This document shows, piece after piece, positions 35,417-46,068 of a stretch of DNA of 64,000 nucleotides. The notes under the pieces were generated by a model, which saw only the letters and a list, made by a program, of their open reading frames with translations, made no database searches and had not been told where the DNA came from. A program made the position numbers and the translations under genes. The first letter of the stretch is position 1; every line of letters starts with the position of its first letter. Source of the DNA: Hexactinellida sp. DTS-2022 (Eukaryota > Porifera > Hexactinellida); NCBI GenBank assembly GCA_028753945.1, contig JAPNXP010000014.1:4216001-4280000 (forward strand), read 5' to 3'.

Positions 35417-35873
35417 TATAATGAATATTTAGTGGAAGAACATATGGATGATAATAATATTGCTAGTGATAACAAGGATAGTAAAACATACAGAGAAAAA
35501 TCGCCTTTCGGCAAACATTTTGTTAATATTGCAAAAAATTGCAAATCTTGGATCAACAATAATCCAGGAAAAAATTCAGATACAAAATCCTTGTTATAAT
35601 CCAGAGCTTATAGAATACTTTATAACATTCTACCTACCTATATTACCTTTGTGGAGTGGAATAATCTTAGGACCTATTAGTGTAGCGGATAAGAACAAGA
35701 CTAGCATCTTTAGCAACGCTATTGTGGAGAATAGGATGCGTATTGTTAAGTTAAATATTTTGGAATCCAAAACTAATTTGAGGCCTGGAGATTTGATACA
35801 ATTGCTATATCCTGGTATAGTAAGTAGGTTATCAGCATTTCAATTTGCCTTTGACCCGCGAGCGAAGAAATAG
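35417..35873 (+). pseudogene. Unclassified DDE transposase, decayed copy, 3' part
   Basis: Resumes with DSKTYREKSPFGKHFV. After a frame change come FYLPILPLWSGIILGP, NAIVENRMRIVKLN (third acidic site, E) and LRPGDLIQLLYPG, ending RLSAFQFAFDPRAKK and TAG. The same order is at 63600-64000. This shows that the homologue continues past the site of the TGA in the other copy. Confidence 0.75.
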
Positions 35874-35989
35874 TTTGGAAGAGGAAAGTGTAGAAGAATA
35901 GTCACGAAAAAAGAAAGTGTATTGCGGTTATTTACAACCTAAATAATATGAATTTCAAACATTTAAGAAGAAAAAAGTTGAGAATAAAA

Positions 35990-36780
35990 ACAAAATATGT
36001 AAATTAAGCGTAAATGTGTCCCACGAAAATGTGAAAAGTTATCTAGTTTACGTACGCAAACTGCATCAAAGGTTATGCGAGTGGCCTCTATAATTACAGA
36101 TGAGGAAATAGTTGAGACGGGGCTAATACGATGTGTACTACCAAGCTTTAGTCCCCCACATACAGACTGGCATATTTCTACGTGTAAAAGTGGAAGTTTC
36201 ACTTTCGCGAGGAGTTACCATACTGTAATAATGATATTTTAGATAATGAAGAAAGTTTATTTAGCTATTCGTCAAACTTGACTCAATATATAATTGGCGA
36301 TGGAAATTGCTATTTCTCGACAATTTCTTATCTCATCATTGGTAGTCAAGATTTCCATGCAGAGTTTAGGGAGCTAATAATTGATAATATGCTAGGTGAC
36401 CTAAGTATGAGTTGCACTAAATATTTACACACAAAATATGTTTATACGCAGGGTAATTATCGAAATGTACAAGACAAGGTTAACAAAACAGGAATGAGGA
36501 AGAGTGGGAAATGGGCTACAGATCTTGAACTCTTGCAACTGCTTTGTTTTTTAATATAGATATCTGGGTATTCTTGAGTCCGTTGGGAACACGTTGGATT
36601 GGATTTTCAGGGAATGGAACAAATGTTTGAAGAGTTAATGAAAGCGCCAACCCCAAATGGGATATATATACGAAATATTGGAAATCATTATGAATCTATT
36701 ATTTCTATTAAATTCGAAAATAATAGTTCATTAATTTTTTTAATTGAACAAGGCAGAGTTTTAGAAGAGTTGCAATAGTT
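35990..36780 (+). pseudogene. OTU-family cysteine protease following the DDE gene
   Basis: A preceding open stretch (SPPHTDWHISTCKSGSFTFA, about 36110-36200) is followed by 36278-36559: YIIGDGNCYFSTISYL with the Asp-Gly-Asn-Cys block, FHAEFRELI, and GKWATDLELLQLL. After frame changes, GIYIRNIGNHYESIISIKF (36660-36715) supplies the His box. OTU order is complete but the frame is not. It sits 120-400 bp after the DDE transposase end and on the same strand, so it is probably the second gene or domain of that transposon. Distinct in sequence from the OTU at 29.4 kb. Confidence 0.72.
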
Positions 36781-36789
36781 TTACCACAA

Positions 36790-37630
36790 TATGTAGATGA
36801 CTATCCTGTTATATTTAATGGGCCCTTTTAATATCGTATCAATGAAAGGAATTCATGCATATCATCATTAATGTGTTAAATCCTAAACCAATAAACTAGT
36901 TCTCTTTATTTCCATGTTCTACTAAGTAGTTCTCTACCTTTTTTAGAATAACTTTAGTTATCTCGATCTTTCTTATCTCATATTAGAATTACTAATATTT
37001 GTCACCATTATAATATCATGCACTCGTTGGTAAGTCATATTCTGAAATCTGAGATAATATGCTGCTTTATATTTATATGAGATTCACCCTATTTAAAAGG
37101 AAGAAAGGCAGTGTATCATTTATAGTGAGAAATCACTTAATTATAAACAAAGGACATAATAAATTCTTATCAATAGTATTATTAGAGTTGACAACATATT
37201 CTACATTAAGGATATTGGATAAGTATGCAAATCATCATTGTAAACTGATTTAGTGAAATTTAAAAAATAAATATTTTGTTTTGAAATTTACATGACAGGT
37301 TGTCATAAGTGAGATAGATAGACATGTGATTAAAAGGAAATTTGATATAATGAATAATCTTTGAGTTATTATGGAAAAACCGAGGGCTAAAGTTGAGCGA
37401 AAATTGCTAAGTCATCTTAAGGAATTTTGACATTTTGGGATGTCACAACTTTCATCTTTCCGCTGATGTGATAATTTTTCACGTATAGCGTAAACTTTTT
37501 GAGTTATTAATGTGAGGTCTACGAATCCGTCGCTAAGATAATACTCGTGATTGCAATTAAATGGAATTTCAATATCTATATGGACATGCTTGAGAACTGA
37601 TGATGAAAATATGTAGAAATGCTCTACTAC
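36790..37630. other. No gene seen
   Basis: AT-rich intronic sequence; open frames are short and motif-free. The end of the DDE/OTU element was not located. Confidence 0.45.
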
Positions 37631-37638
37631 AGTATAAC

Positions 37639-37790
37639 CAGTGGCGGCGCTGGGAGCTTCTTTTGGAAGGGGGGGCGGTCTTGGAGAACCGGGTTCGACA
37701 CCCTAGTATTAATTGCAAATACAATAAAAACCTTGGGATATTTTTGGATTTTGGGGGGGGGGGCGTTTCGTTTTACGCGTAGCTTTATTG
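37639..37790. mobile_element. hAT-type MITE, CAGTGGCGG group, right end unclear
   Basis: Starts CAGTGGCGGCGCTGGGAG and has G runs (37669, 37750-37764) like its relatives at 4055 and 23943. No convincing duplicated flank on the right. Confidence 0.4.
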
Positions 37791-38193
37791 TAATACAAAG
37801 CATAAATAGGGTTCGTACCAAACAATATTCATAATTCGGAATAGCGGGCCGGGTGGCCGTAATTCTGAAATAAAATAATGTTAAGTATATATCAAGTAAA
37901 ATGAGTCTTTAAAGAGATAGCCGCTATTCTGGGGTTTGGGTTGGACGAGGACGTTAAGCGGGATCACATTGTAGTCCCACGGAGTTAAAACAAATATAAA
38001 GCAGGAAAGGATGTTTCCCTACAAATGTAGAAATCATATGCAACCTGCAATGTGCGAAACAATAAATACAGTAACTAGGCAAATAATTATTTATTAATGT
38101 ATTAATTATAAATTTTTACTGCAATACCCCTTGAGTTTTTTGGACAAAATAAAGTAAATGGCAATAACTAAAGTAGAAAAATGAATCACCAAC

Positions 38194-38421
38194 CTGAGCT
38201 AACGATTCATTAATCATTTCATTCATAACTGGGTCACTGGTTGTAGATGGTTTATATATGGCTCTGTCAGTAGGCAATAACTTGATTGCGGTCTTAGGAG
38301 TAATCCTGTCGAATGAAAAATCATATTGTTCAAGAGAACCACAATCCCTCAAGTCCTCCGGTGGTCCTTCCACAATCACGCTCAATGCGTTAAGGCTTGG
38401 AAAATCGATTTCTCGGAGTAA
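38194..38421 (-). CDS. EIF3D: eIF3d exon C
   Basis: 76 codons between acceptor TTTTCTCCCTCTAG (before 38421) and donor CTCAG/GTTGGT (after 38194). Reads LLREIDFPSLNALSVIVEGP, PEDLRDCGSLEQYDFSFDRI, TPKTAIKLL and ends TSDPVMNEMINESLAQ. In eIF3d this region is the DFP...EPxDLxxCGxLExYDxxxDR segment leading into the T-TDDPV motif before the cap-binding domain. Joins in frame to exon D (AQ then VYATDAI). Intact. Confidence 0.9.
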
Positions 38422-38527
38422 CTAGAGGGAGAAAAATAATTAACTAAGTCCTATGGAATTCAAAACAATGCCGACTTGAGAGAAATTGAGGCTAATTCCA
38501 GGTTTAAAAAGGTCTGAAACTAACAAG

Positions 38528-38745
38528 AATGCGGACACGTTGGTCACACCAGATTGTCAATATGCTTAGTCATTATCACATGAAGACGTAATCATTATAA
38601 TTTCACATTGTTGAATTGACTATTTTCGGACTATTTACGCTTTCTAATCAATGTTAGGAGTTTATAAATCACACACCAACCGCTTCGCGGTTGGTGAGTG
38701 GTTGTGTTCTGCCGAGAAGCGACCTAGCAAGCGAAGCGCGTTAGT
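38528..38745 (+). repeat. Helitron-like 3' end in the 376-bp eIF3d intron
   Basis: Matches 8315-8538 (GCGGACACGTTGGTCACACC through ACCTAGCAAGCGAAGCGC, then GTTAGT). Includes the stem CCAACCGC-TTC-GCGGTTGG at 38667. It ends ~50 bp from exon B's donor and makes up over half of the intron. Confidence 0.45.
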
Positions 38746-38797
38746 GTAAAATTAAACATATAAGTGAAGCATAACTATTAAAATTCAAAGATAGTAC

Positions 38798-39094
38798 CTG
38801 CCAAGATGGTTTGATTTCCACGCTAGGAGCTATCTTTTTTATGTTCGTATGTCTTTGCTGCTGGTAACGACTGCCGTGATTCTTAAACCATTTCTTCTCT
38901 GCCTTCTGTATTTCTCTTTCTCTAAGTTTTCTCTGTTTAACGTTCTGAGACGTACTAGCATGCATCTTTTCCTCTCTTTGTAGTCTCTGCATTTGTATTA
39001 CTTTCTGTTGTTGGAGTTTATGTTTTAAACTACGCTGGATACCAGGCGGGCGCTTGCTACGCGGCGCCGGTACAAACCGGAATTTGAGCCCTTC
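38798..39094 (-). CDS. EIF3D: eIF3d exon B (basic linker region)
   Basis: 99 codons between acceptor TTTGCTTTTAG (before 39094) and donor TGGCAG/GTACTA (after 38798). Begins EGLKFRFVPAPRSKRPPGIQ, then a Gln/Arg/Lys-rich stretch (MQRLQREEKMHAST; REREIQKAEKKWF) and ends VEIKPSWQ. In eIF3d the N-terminal part is followed by a highly basic Q/K/R segment and then a VxxxxxW motif, which fits. Poorly conserved by nature; placement relies on order, strand and phase-0 joins. Confidence 0.8.
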
Positions 39095-39354
39095 CTAAAA
39101 GCAAATGTTCTATTAGAATAGTAGCAAAGTAGTAACTAGATTCATCAAATAAATTATTATCGGAACAGAGGGAGTCACAGAATCTGGCTGGGCTGGAGTA
39201 AGAACCTGGGACATGTTTTGCATTAAATCCAAGCAACAGAGACATTTACTGGACAAAAGATCACTCTGATGAAACACTCTTTTAAACTCGTGGTAAAGCA
39301 GTATTATGATAAAATCTAAATTTACAGCTATATTTGTTGAACGGCCTTGAACGG

Positions 39355-39830
39355 AATATTATCTGCCGAATTGTTGATATTTGGTTGCCAACCTGATATC
39401 AGTATTCGGTATTCGGTTGCCAAACCGAATAAAATCAGTATTCGTATTCGGTTGATGTAACCGAGTCATCAGTGTTCATATTCGGAAAAGTGTATTATAC
39501 AGCCATTTGAAAATTCGCCTAAATAACAAATTAATGTTAAAGTATAGGAGAATATTCCTATTTTTAGCGGTCCTAATTAATATTTTTCCTAATCATACTC
39601 CAAAAGGAGCGTCACGCGCACCTGGAAAATTCCTTGGTATTCGGTGACATAACCAAATATTATCAGTTTTTGTATTCGGTTGACGTAAACGAATATTATT
39701 AGTATTCGTATTCGGTTGACGCAACCGAATATTATCAGTATTCGTATTCAGGTTACTCAAACAAATATCAGTATTCGTATTCGGTAGGGAAACTATTCAT
39801 GAATACTGATATTCGGTTCGAGAGGTTTCA
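39355..39830. repeat. ATTCGGTTGACG minisatellite
   Basis: Irregular ~36-bp units of GTATTCGGTTGACGTAACCG followed by AATATTATCAGTATTC, some inverted. Possibly the body of a MITE ending GAGGTTTCAACCTTG. Lies in the intron between exons A and B. Confidence 0.6.
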
Positions 39831-39849
39831 ACCTTGCTTTGAAGACATA

Positions 39850-40030
39850 ATATTTTGTAGTGCCTCCAAATTAACATGCTATTGACACAGCTGTAATTTT
39901 AGATTTTTCTGTAATGTCATGTGCACCTCAAGTTGTTAAGACCCATTTGTCAAGTAGTCACGAGCCACGAGAAACGATTGATAAATGGGAAGTTTGTTTC
40001 TACCTTAAATACAAACTGAATTCATTAGAA
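39850..40030. repeat. SL repeat fragment left of FB-E
   Basis: Contains a diverged half hairpin (AGTGCCTCCAAATTAACATG, then ACAGCTGTAATTTTAG) and the CACCTCAAGTTGTTAAGACC arm. Confidence 0.6.
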
Positions 40031-41654
40031 CTGTTTCGTACGATTATGATTCACTGTATGATCGTGATTCATATACGATTATGATTCACTGTACGATTAT
40101 GATTCAACCTTTGCTAATATTATAGGTTGTTAAAACCATACAAAGTTTAGACAAATCATGCTCACAATTACTTGTCAACAGGATTTTAGTTTCAGATTCA
40201 CATATTTGGCTGTAACTTGGTAAGCATATGAGCTACAAGAATAATTTTGTTCACCAACGTTTTTAAAGTTAGAATTTCATTTTTTAATAATGTGTATTTC
40301 CATAGCATTCTATACATAAGGCAATGATACGCACTCAAATTTCTGGACCAGGGATTGATTAGTATAGTCAACTAAATAGATGCAATTCAATTATTCTTCG
40401 AAATAAGTAATCCAGGGTGCTTCTACTTATGTAATTGTTTTTTATAAAGGTAGTCATGTACAAGACGCATATTTTTGAGGTGTCACTTGGTCGAAATGAC
40501 GTCACAGTTTTGTCTAATAAGCCAAATATGCTAAAACTTTGAACGCATGTAAAATGTTCAATTTCGCTTTTTCAAACAAATTGCTTTGAGTCTTTGACTA
40601 ACCCATATAGGAGTCATTTTACATAAAATATCTCAGAATCAATAATGGAATATTACCACATTCCTCTGTTGCCTTGGAAACGTGATTTCAATGCTTGAGG
40701 TCATATCTCGAGAAGAAATATAGTTAAAGCTTAGTCAATGGATCCAATTGATAGCCAGTCCTCAACTTCCTATTCAATGATAATACATTTCGATGCTCTA
40801 TCTCAAACCAATTTTCTGAAAATTGTGATTATTGTAATATACATTCAAACGGTTCTACACATTTTGCGCAAAATTGGTTTGAGATAGAGCATCGAAATGT
40901 ATTATCATTGAATAGGAAGTTGAGGACTGGCTATCAATTGGATCCATTGACTAAGCTTTAACTATATTTCTTCTCGAGATATGACCTCAAGCATTGAAAT
41001 CACGTTTCCAAGGCAACAGAGGAATGTGGTAATATTCCATTATTGATTCTGAGATATTTTATGTAAAATGACTCCTATATGGGTTAGTCAAAGACTCAAA
41101 GCAATTTGTTTGAAAAAGCGAAATTGAACATTTTACATGCGTTCAAAGTTTTAGCATATTTGGCTTATTAGACAAAACTGTGACGTCATTTCGACCAAGT
41201 GACACCTCAAAAATATGCGTCTTGTACATGACCACCTTTATAAAAAACAATTACATAAGTAGAAGCACCCTGGATTACTTATTTCGAAGAATAATTGAAT
41301 TGCATCTATTTAGTTGACTATACTAATCAATCCCTGGTCCAGAAATTTGAGTGCGTATCATTGCCTTATGTATAGAATGCTATGGAAATACACATTATTA
41401 AAAAATGAAATTCTAACTTTAAAAACGTTGGTGAACAAAATTATTCTTGTAGCTCATATGCTTACCAAGTTACAGCCAAATATGTGAATCTGAAACTAAA
41501 ATCCTGTTGACAAGTAATTGTGAGCATGATTTGTCTAAACTTTGTATGGTTTTAACAACCTATAATATTAGCAAAGGTTGAATCATAATCGTACAGTGAA
41601 TCATAATCGTATATGAATCACGATCATACAGTGAATCATAATCGTACGAAACAG
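40031..41654. mobile_element. Foldback FB-E: near-perfect 785-bp inverted arms
   Basis: Arms 40031-40815 and 40870-41654 are equal in length (no net indel) and almost identical as reverse complements. I noted a single mismatch near 40452/41233. The loop is 54 bp. Ends begin CTGTTTCGTACGATTATG. Cores GGAATATTACCACATTCCTC then GTTGCCTTGGAAA at 40646-40683, mirrored at 41002-41040. Shares AACTTCCTATTCAATGATAA with FB-A. Transcribed from eIF3d it would fold into a long dsRNA hairpin. Confidence 0.93.
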
Positions 41655-42060
41655 AACTATCTACGTAGGTATATTTATTGTGCAATAATATTATTGGACA
41701 ATAAATATAACAAAATACTTATATGGAGCTGAGTTGCTGGTAACTGAAGTGGTTTTATTTATGTCTAAATTTCATTTCTGAGGTTATGGTTCTTTTAGAA
41801 TTCAAAAACTTCCTTATATGGCAGTTCAGTTACAAAACTTACCAGTAACTGAGCTCCATATAAGTAATCTGTAAATATAATCAAATAATTTGTCGTTGTT
41901 ATTGAATAGTATATATAATCTTAGTTTTCAATTCGAAAATAGAAACCTACTCATTCTCAATAGTTGAATCAATATAATTATAACAAGTTGAAACAATAAA
42001 ATTAGATTTAACACTTCAATTGAACTGAGTGATAGTGAACAAAGGAAATTAATAACTCAA
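41655..42060. repeat. SL repeat fragment right of FB-E
   Basis: Contains the SL arm AATAGAAACCTACTCATTCTC through TTGAACTGAGTGATAGTGAA, interrupted by a MITE at 41716-41866. Confidence 0.6.
41716..41866. mobile_element. Small MITE, TACTTATATGGAGCT ends
   Basis: TACTTATATGGAGCTGAGTT and AACTGAGCTCCATATAAGTA are inverted repeats; CTGGTAAC and TTACCAG continue them. Superfamily not assigned. Confidence 0.65.
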
Positions 42061-42106
42061 ATATGGCAAAAACTACGCCAAATCTGAATCATACCCCCCG
42101 CATGGT

Positions 42107-42275
42107 CTACTATCTAGGGCGCCGGCGGCACGGGTACAACGGGTGCACGGTGCACCCGTTTCCCGGTCAATTTTTTGAAGGGGGGTGCAGGGGCTTTCCC
42201 CCCCCCCCGCTTTTGGTTTATCATTTCTACTTGTGCACCCGTTGTTCCGGCGGGTCGCCGGCGCCCCAGACTATA
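42107..42275. mobile_element. GC-rich MITE with GGGCGCCGGCG ends
   Basis: CTAGGGCGCCGGCGG with CGGGTACAACGGGTGCAC on the left mirrors GTGCACCCGTTGTTCCGG and GCCGGCGCCCCAG on the right. Around it the phrase CATACCCCCCGCATG is directly repeated (42090 and 42292). The target duplication is unclear. Confidence 0.6.
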
Positions 42276-42639
42276 TATACTGCTTTCGACATCATACCCC
42301 CCGCATGACCTACTATATATATTATATAAATTATTGCTACACATGCTACCGAATCCTAAGAAAAAATAAGAGTCCAGTTTTGTAATTTTATTCTAAGCTA
42401 AACTATGCTTCCTATTTGCATAATTTGCATTGTATATGGGGTAATCAACCATTGCGAGTCCAATGGAACCACTTTTGAGAATCTCTGATTTGTGGTTAAG
42501 CTGTTTAGGCAAATAATAATAAGGTGAATTTCATTAGCACTCTTAATTTAATATCGGACAAAGAGGTAGAGTTCTGAGAAATTCAATTTCAATGATTTCC
42601 ACGAAATTCTAATTCGAAAATGAGTGATATGTCACTAAA

Positions 42640-43210
42640 TTTCAGAGTTGTGGATTTGATTGATATTTAATTCAAATCCAAATCAAATCAAATCAAATAC
42701 AAATCAAATCCATCCAAATCAAATCCAAATCTAATTCAATCCAAATCAAATCCATCCAAATCAAATCAAATACAAATCAAATCCATCCAAATCAAATCCC
42801 AATCAAATCCAAATCAAATCCATCTAAATCAAATCCAAATACAGATGCCGGTTATAAGCAAGCTGTGGTACACTAATAAATTTCAGGGTTTCGTGTGGAG
42901 TAAGGGTTCCCATGGCAACCCTGTGGGCCGTGGCGGCGGGTAATAATAGATTATAGTTTCAATAATTATGCGACAGTGTACTTTATGATATAGAAAGATC
43001 ATAGCAACAGATGAATACGTAAGTATAGCTAAATTAAATTTTTAAAAGGATTTGACTCAAACATTAAATCAAATCCAAATCAAATCAAATAATAGTCAAT
43101 CAAATCCAAATCAAATCAAATCATTTTCCTTTTAAAATGCATCAAATCCATCCAAATCAAATCCAAATCAAATCCAAATCAAATCAAATCAAATCAAATC
43201 CACAACTCTG
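42640..43210. mobile_element. AATC-rich hAT-like element, copy 2
   Basis: Ends TTTCAGAGTTGTGGATTTG and CAAATCCACAACTCTG with flanks tcactaaa (42632-42639) and tcactaat (43211-43218). Long AAATCAAATCCAAATC arrays at 42660-42840 and 43070-43200. As in copy 1 (3680-4499), three extra bases (TTK) separate the duplication from CAG on the left only. Confidence 0.6.
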
Positions 43211-43488
43211 TCACTAATTCCTATTCACATTACTTAACATCCATATTTTGTATGACTAAAAAATTTGTTTTATAGGTTTAAGACTATGCTCAGAGATGCA
43301 GGGGTCCAGACTGGGACCGGGCCGCTTATTTTCAAGTGCGGTCTGGTCTCATCCTAGATTGGATAAACGATCAGGCTCCAATCGGTTATTAGTTATTACC
43401 TATTGTTTATAAGCACATAAGTAATAAGAAAGCAAAATTTAGGGTTAAGTAATAAAAAATGTACGTAAGTATTACTGAGGTATAATCA

Positions 43489-43666
43489 GTGTTTTTTTTA
43501 AGGCAAATTAGAGGCACAAAATGGGCCTCTAATTTTTCTCAATGGGCCTCTAATTTTTAACGTGCTAAGTTCTCAATATCATGAAATGTAGAGTGAGGGC
43601 CTCTAATTCTTGGAGTGAGGGCCTCTAATTGTTGGTAGGGCCCTATAAGCAAATCCTTAAAAAAAC
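43489..43666. mobile_element. hAT-type MITE, right end truncated
   Basis: CAGTGTTTTTTTTAAGGC at the left and CCTTAAAAAAAC at the right, with GGGCCTCTAATT repeated four times inside. It directly abuts the next element at 43667, which may have removed its last bases. Confidence 0.5.
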
Positions 43667-44894
43667 GGGAAAATTCCAAAAATACTCAAGTATTTTAAAA
43701 ATTTCCAAATATACTCAACAATACTCAACTAATTTGTAAATATACTCAAGTTTTTCCAAATATACTCAAGTTTTACCGGATTATTCCAAATATACTCAAG
43801 TTTTATTGGATTATTCCAAATATACTCAAGTTTTATTGGATTATTGAAACTAGTATGGAGATCCCAACCACAAAAAATATTTATTAGTACAATCTGCTCG
43901 TCTGCTCTACGCGCGTCCTTACAACTTGTACTCGGGCCTGCGGCCCTCGCTTGTATTTCAAGCATGTTCCTTTTCAAATTAAATGTCGTTCTTGATTAGT
44001 GGCCGCTGGCTGTCTATTTATATCCGTTCATCCTAGCTACAGGTTTCTATAAGGACAGATTAAATAATTTGGATATTTATGCAAAATTTGAACAGATAAT
44101 TTTCTAGATATATAAGCTTGTCCGTGTATAATAATATACCAATTCCAAATATAAAATTAAATATCACTAAGAAACTGTACCAGTGGACCCCTAACTTTGG
44201 GATGTGGAGAAGTTATTGTATTGATTTGATAATAATTTGATATCAAATAACACAATGGAATGTAATAAATGTATGGCTAGACAGACAGAACACAAATAAC
44301 TGATTAGATGCCTGAACTTCCTCTCGATCAATTAGATTACTTTCTCAGTATTCCATAATGCACACTTAACATTTGACAGACACTAAAGCATACAATTATA
44401 TTAATTTAAATGCTAGCTGCTAATCCATACTGGAGCAACCCTCGAATTTAATTGGCTAAAGGTTTTGACACCTTTTGTGATGGAAGATGTGAATATCTTT
44501 TTAGATACCTATTGAACTTGTTTGTACATACAGTATTCCCCACCCCACTGCCAAATTTTAGGTCTGTAGCTTTTACCGGTTCCTCAATCAATTCTGAACA
44601 AACACACAAACAAACAAACACAAAAACGTTGTGATTTAATATATAAGATAGACTAAATATAGCCTTTCTAAACTTGAGTAGATCTGTGAATTTACTGAAA
44701 AGTTGAGTAGATTTGGAATTTATTGAAAAAACTTGAGCAGAATTGGAATTATTCTGAAAAACTTGAGTAGAATTGGAATTATTTTGAAAAACTTGAGTAG
44801 ATTCGGAAAGATCTAGTTTTATATTTGAGTATCAGTAAAAAGTTGAGTATATTTGGAAATTTTTAAAAAAGTTGAGTATTTTTGGAATTTTCCC
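43667..44894. mobile_element. Nonautonomous element with inverted minisatellite arms
   Basis: Ends GGGAAAATTCCAAAAATACT and AGTATTTTTGGAATTTTCCC are perfect complements. Inward are arrays of CCAAATATACTCAAGTTTTA on the left (43690-43850) and the inverse, AACTTGAGTAGAATTGGAA, on the right (44650-44880). Interior has no transposase. Architecture resembles the MULE at 25009-27766. Confidence 0.75.
43880..43975. repeat. TCGGGCCTGCGGCC repeat
   Basis: Shared with 53415-53490 (CTGCTCGT, ACGCGCGT, ACTCGGGCCTGCGGCC, TCGCTTG). Contains a GGCC-TGC-GGCC stem. Type unknown. Confidence 0.5.
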
Positions 44895-45639
44895 AAAAAT
44901 ATAGGTTAGGGGGTAATATCGTTAAATTTTTTGGAAAAGGTTGGGAATCACTGCTATAGAGTAATAACAAATATTAACAATATTGAAGATGGCTGATTAC
45001 GTAAAACCGTTAATAAAAGTAGAATTGGATAGCGACCTCTATTCACAGGGAAAGTTGTTATACGTAACTACTAGATACGATGGTGAATTTTTTTCTCGTT
45101 TAGTTTATATGTCGATCTATGCAACCGCGGGTGGAATAAGCTTTTCAACACGTTTTACAAATTTTATGGCCTAATAGAACTTCGTTGCTCCGGGAAGTCA
45201 AAGTCAAACTGAAAGTAAATTCAATTTCAATTGAAAGTGAAAATGGGAGCTTTCTATTTATATCTTTCCAGGGAAACGAAAGTTAAATCGTCATGAAATT
45301 CCTTGTAATCTCATGAAATATGTTCTTAAATTACGAGAACTTTTGATGATATTTAAGTCTGCTACATTTAGCGAATATCTAATTTTAAAACATACTACTT
45401 AAAAACATGGAAAATTATAATTCATTAATAGGTAATCTAGCGATTTCGTTTTGTTGTATTATTACATACATTTGGTCAATACGTGATACGCGGGAAGAAA
45501 TATGATAGATATTACTAGAAAAATAAGCGTTTCCTAATTGTAGATATCCAAACATACTAAATAATGATATTCAATCGTTCTATTCATGATAGAATAAAAA
45601 AATAGCATATATTTTGAGTCTCCCGCTTGTTAACTTCAA
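44895..45639. other. Intron sequence; small piggyBac-like fragment
   Basis: 45200-45290 resembles, inverted, the interior of the TTAA MITE at 48723-48838 (TTCAATTTCAATTGAAAGTG). A 63-codon + strand open frame at 44983 has no motif I recognise and lies antisense in the eIF3d intron. Confidence 0.35.
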
Positions 45640-45715
45640 CCTCCAGCTTTTTTGGAAAACCCCCACCAAAATGTGGCAAAACCTCCCGCTTTTTAGTTTC
45701 TAGAGGTTGGCATCC

Positions 45716-46065
45716 CTGTATTCATTTTAATTGATATATAGAAAGAACATCCTTACGAGAATACAACCTCTATATTTTCAATTGCTAATTCGAATTATCA
45801 AAGAGTCACTTGACCAAAACACAAATTTCGATATAACTGACGAACAAAGATAAAATTGAGAATTCAGGCTTCGAGGTATTCATCTTAAGGAAATTCTATA
45901 TCCCTTGTCAAAATTTGAAATCTCTACCACCAATGGTCTAGTCAGGCCATCGCGGATGGCCGGCCGGCCAGCCGATACTCCAACAGAACGAATCAATATT
46001 GTGCACTTATAGTATAAAACTATAGTCTCTACTATAACGTTTTACTAGAAGAAGCACACTAAAAT
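45716..46065 (-). repeat. TTTTAGTGTGCTTC repeat, copy 2, next to exon A donor
   Basis: Reverse complement of 18023-18360. Its TTTTAGTGTGCTTC end lies four bases into the eIF3d intron (GTAA then TTTTAGTG). An adjacent hAT-like end (CAGGGATGCCAACC, minus strand, 45716 leftwards) lies beside its other end. Confidence 0.65.
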
Positions 46066-46068
46066 TAC

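Larger units (their letters stand above)
5503..38193 (-). other. eIF3d intron between exons C and D, ~32.7 kb
   Basis: Defined by the donor after exon C (CAG/GTTGGT) and the acceptor before exon D (TTTTCAG). It contains transposase-bearing elements on both strands, foldbacks FB-B to FB-D, the half copy of FB-A, and the SL repeats of 7.6-14.3 kb. The size rests on the two exons belonging to one transcript. Confidence 0.75.

Noticed and set aside
42063..42385. Overlapping Pro/Gly/Arg-rich frames on both strands
   Set aside because: Produced by the GC-rich MITE at 42107-42275.
42903..42930. CCCATGGCAACCCTG as another foldback core
   Set aside because: It has the X-box-like half but no GGAATGT/ACATTCC part and no inverted arm; possibly chance.
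44983..45174. 63-codon frame (MKMADYVKPLIKVELDSDLY) as a small gene
   Set aside because: No motif, no repeat copy and no splice context; antisense in an intron. Kept only as a note.
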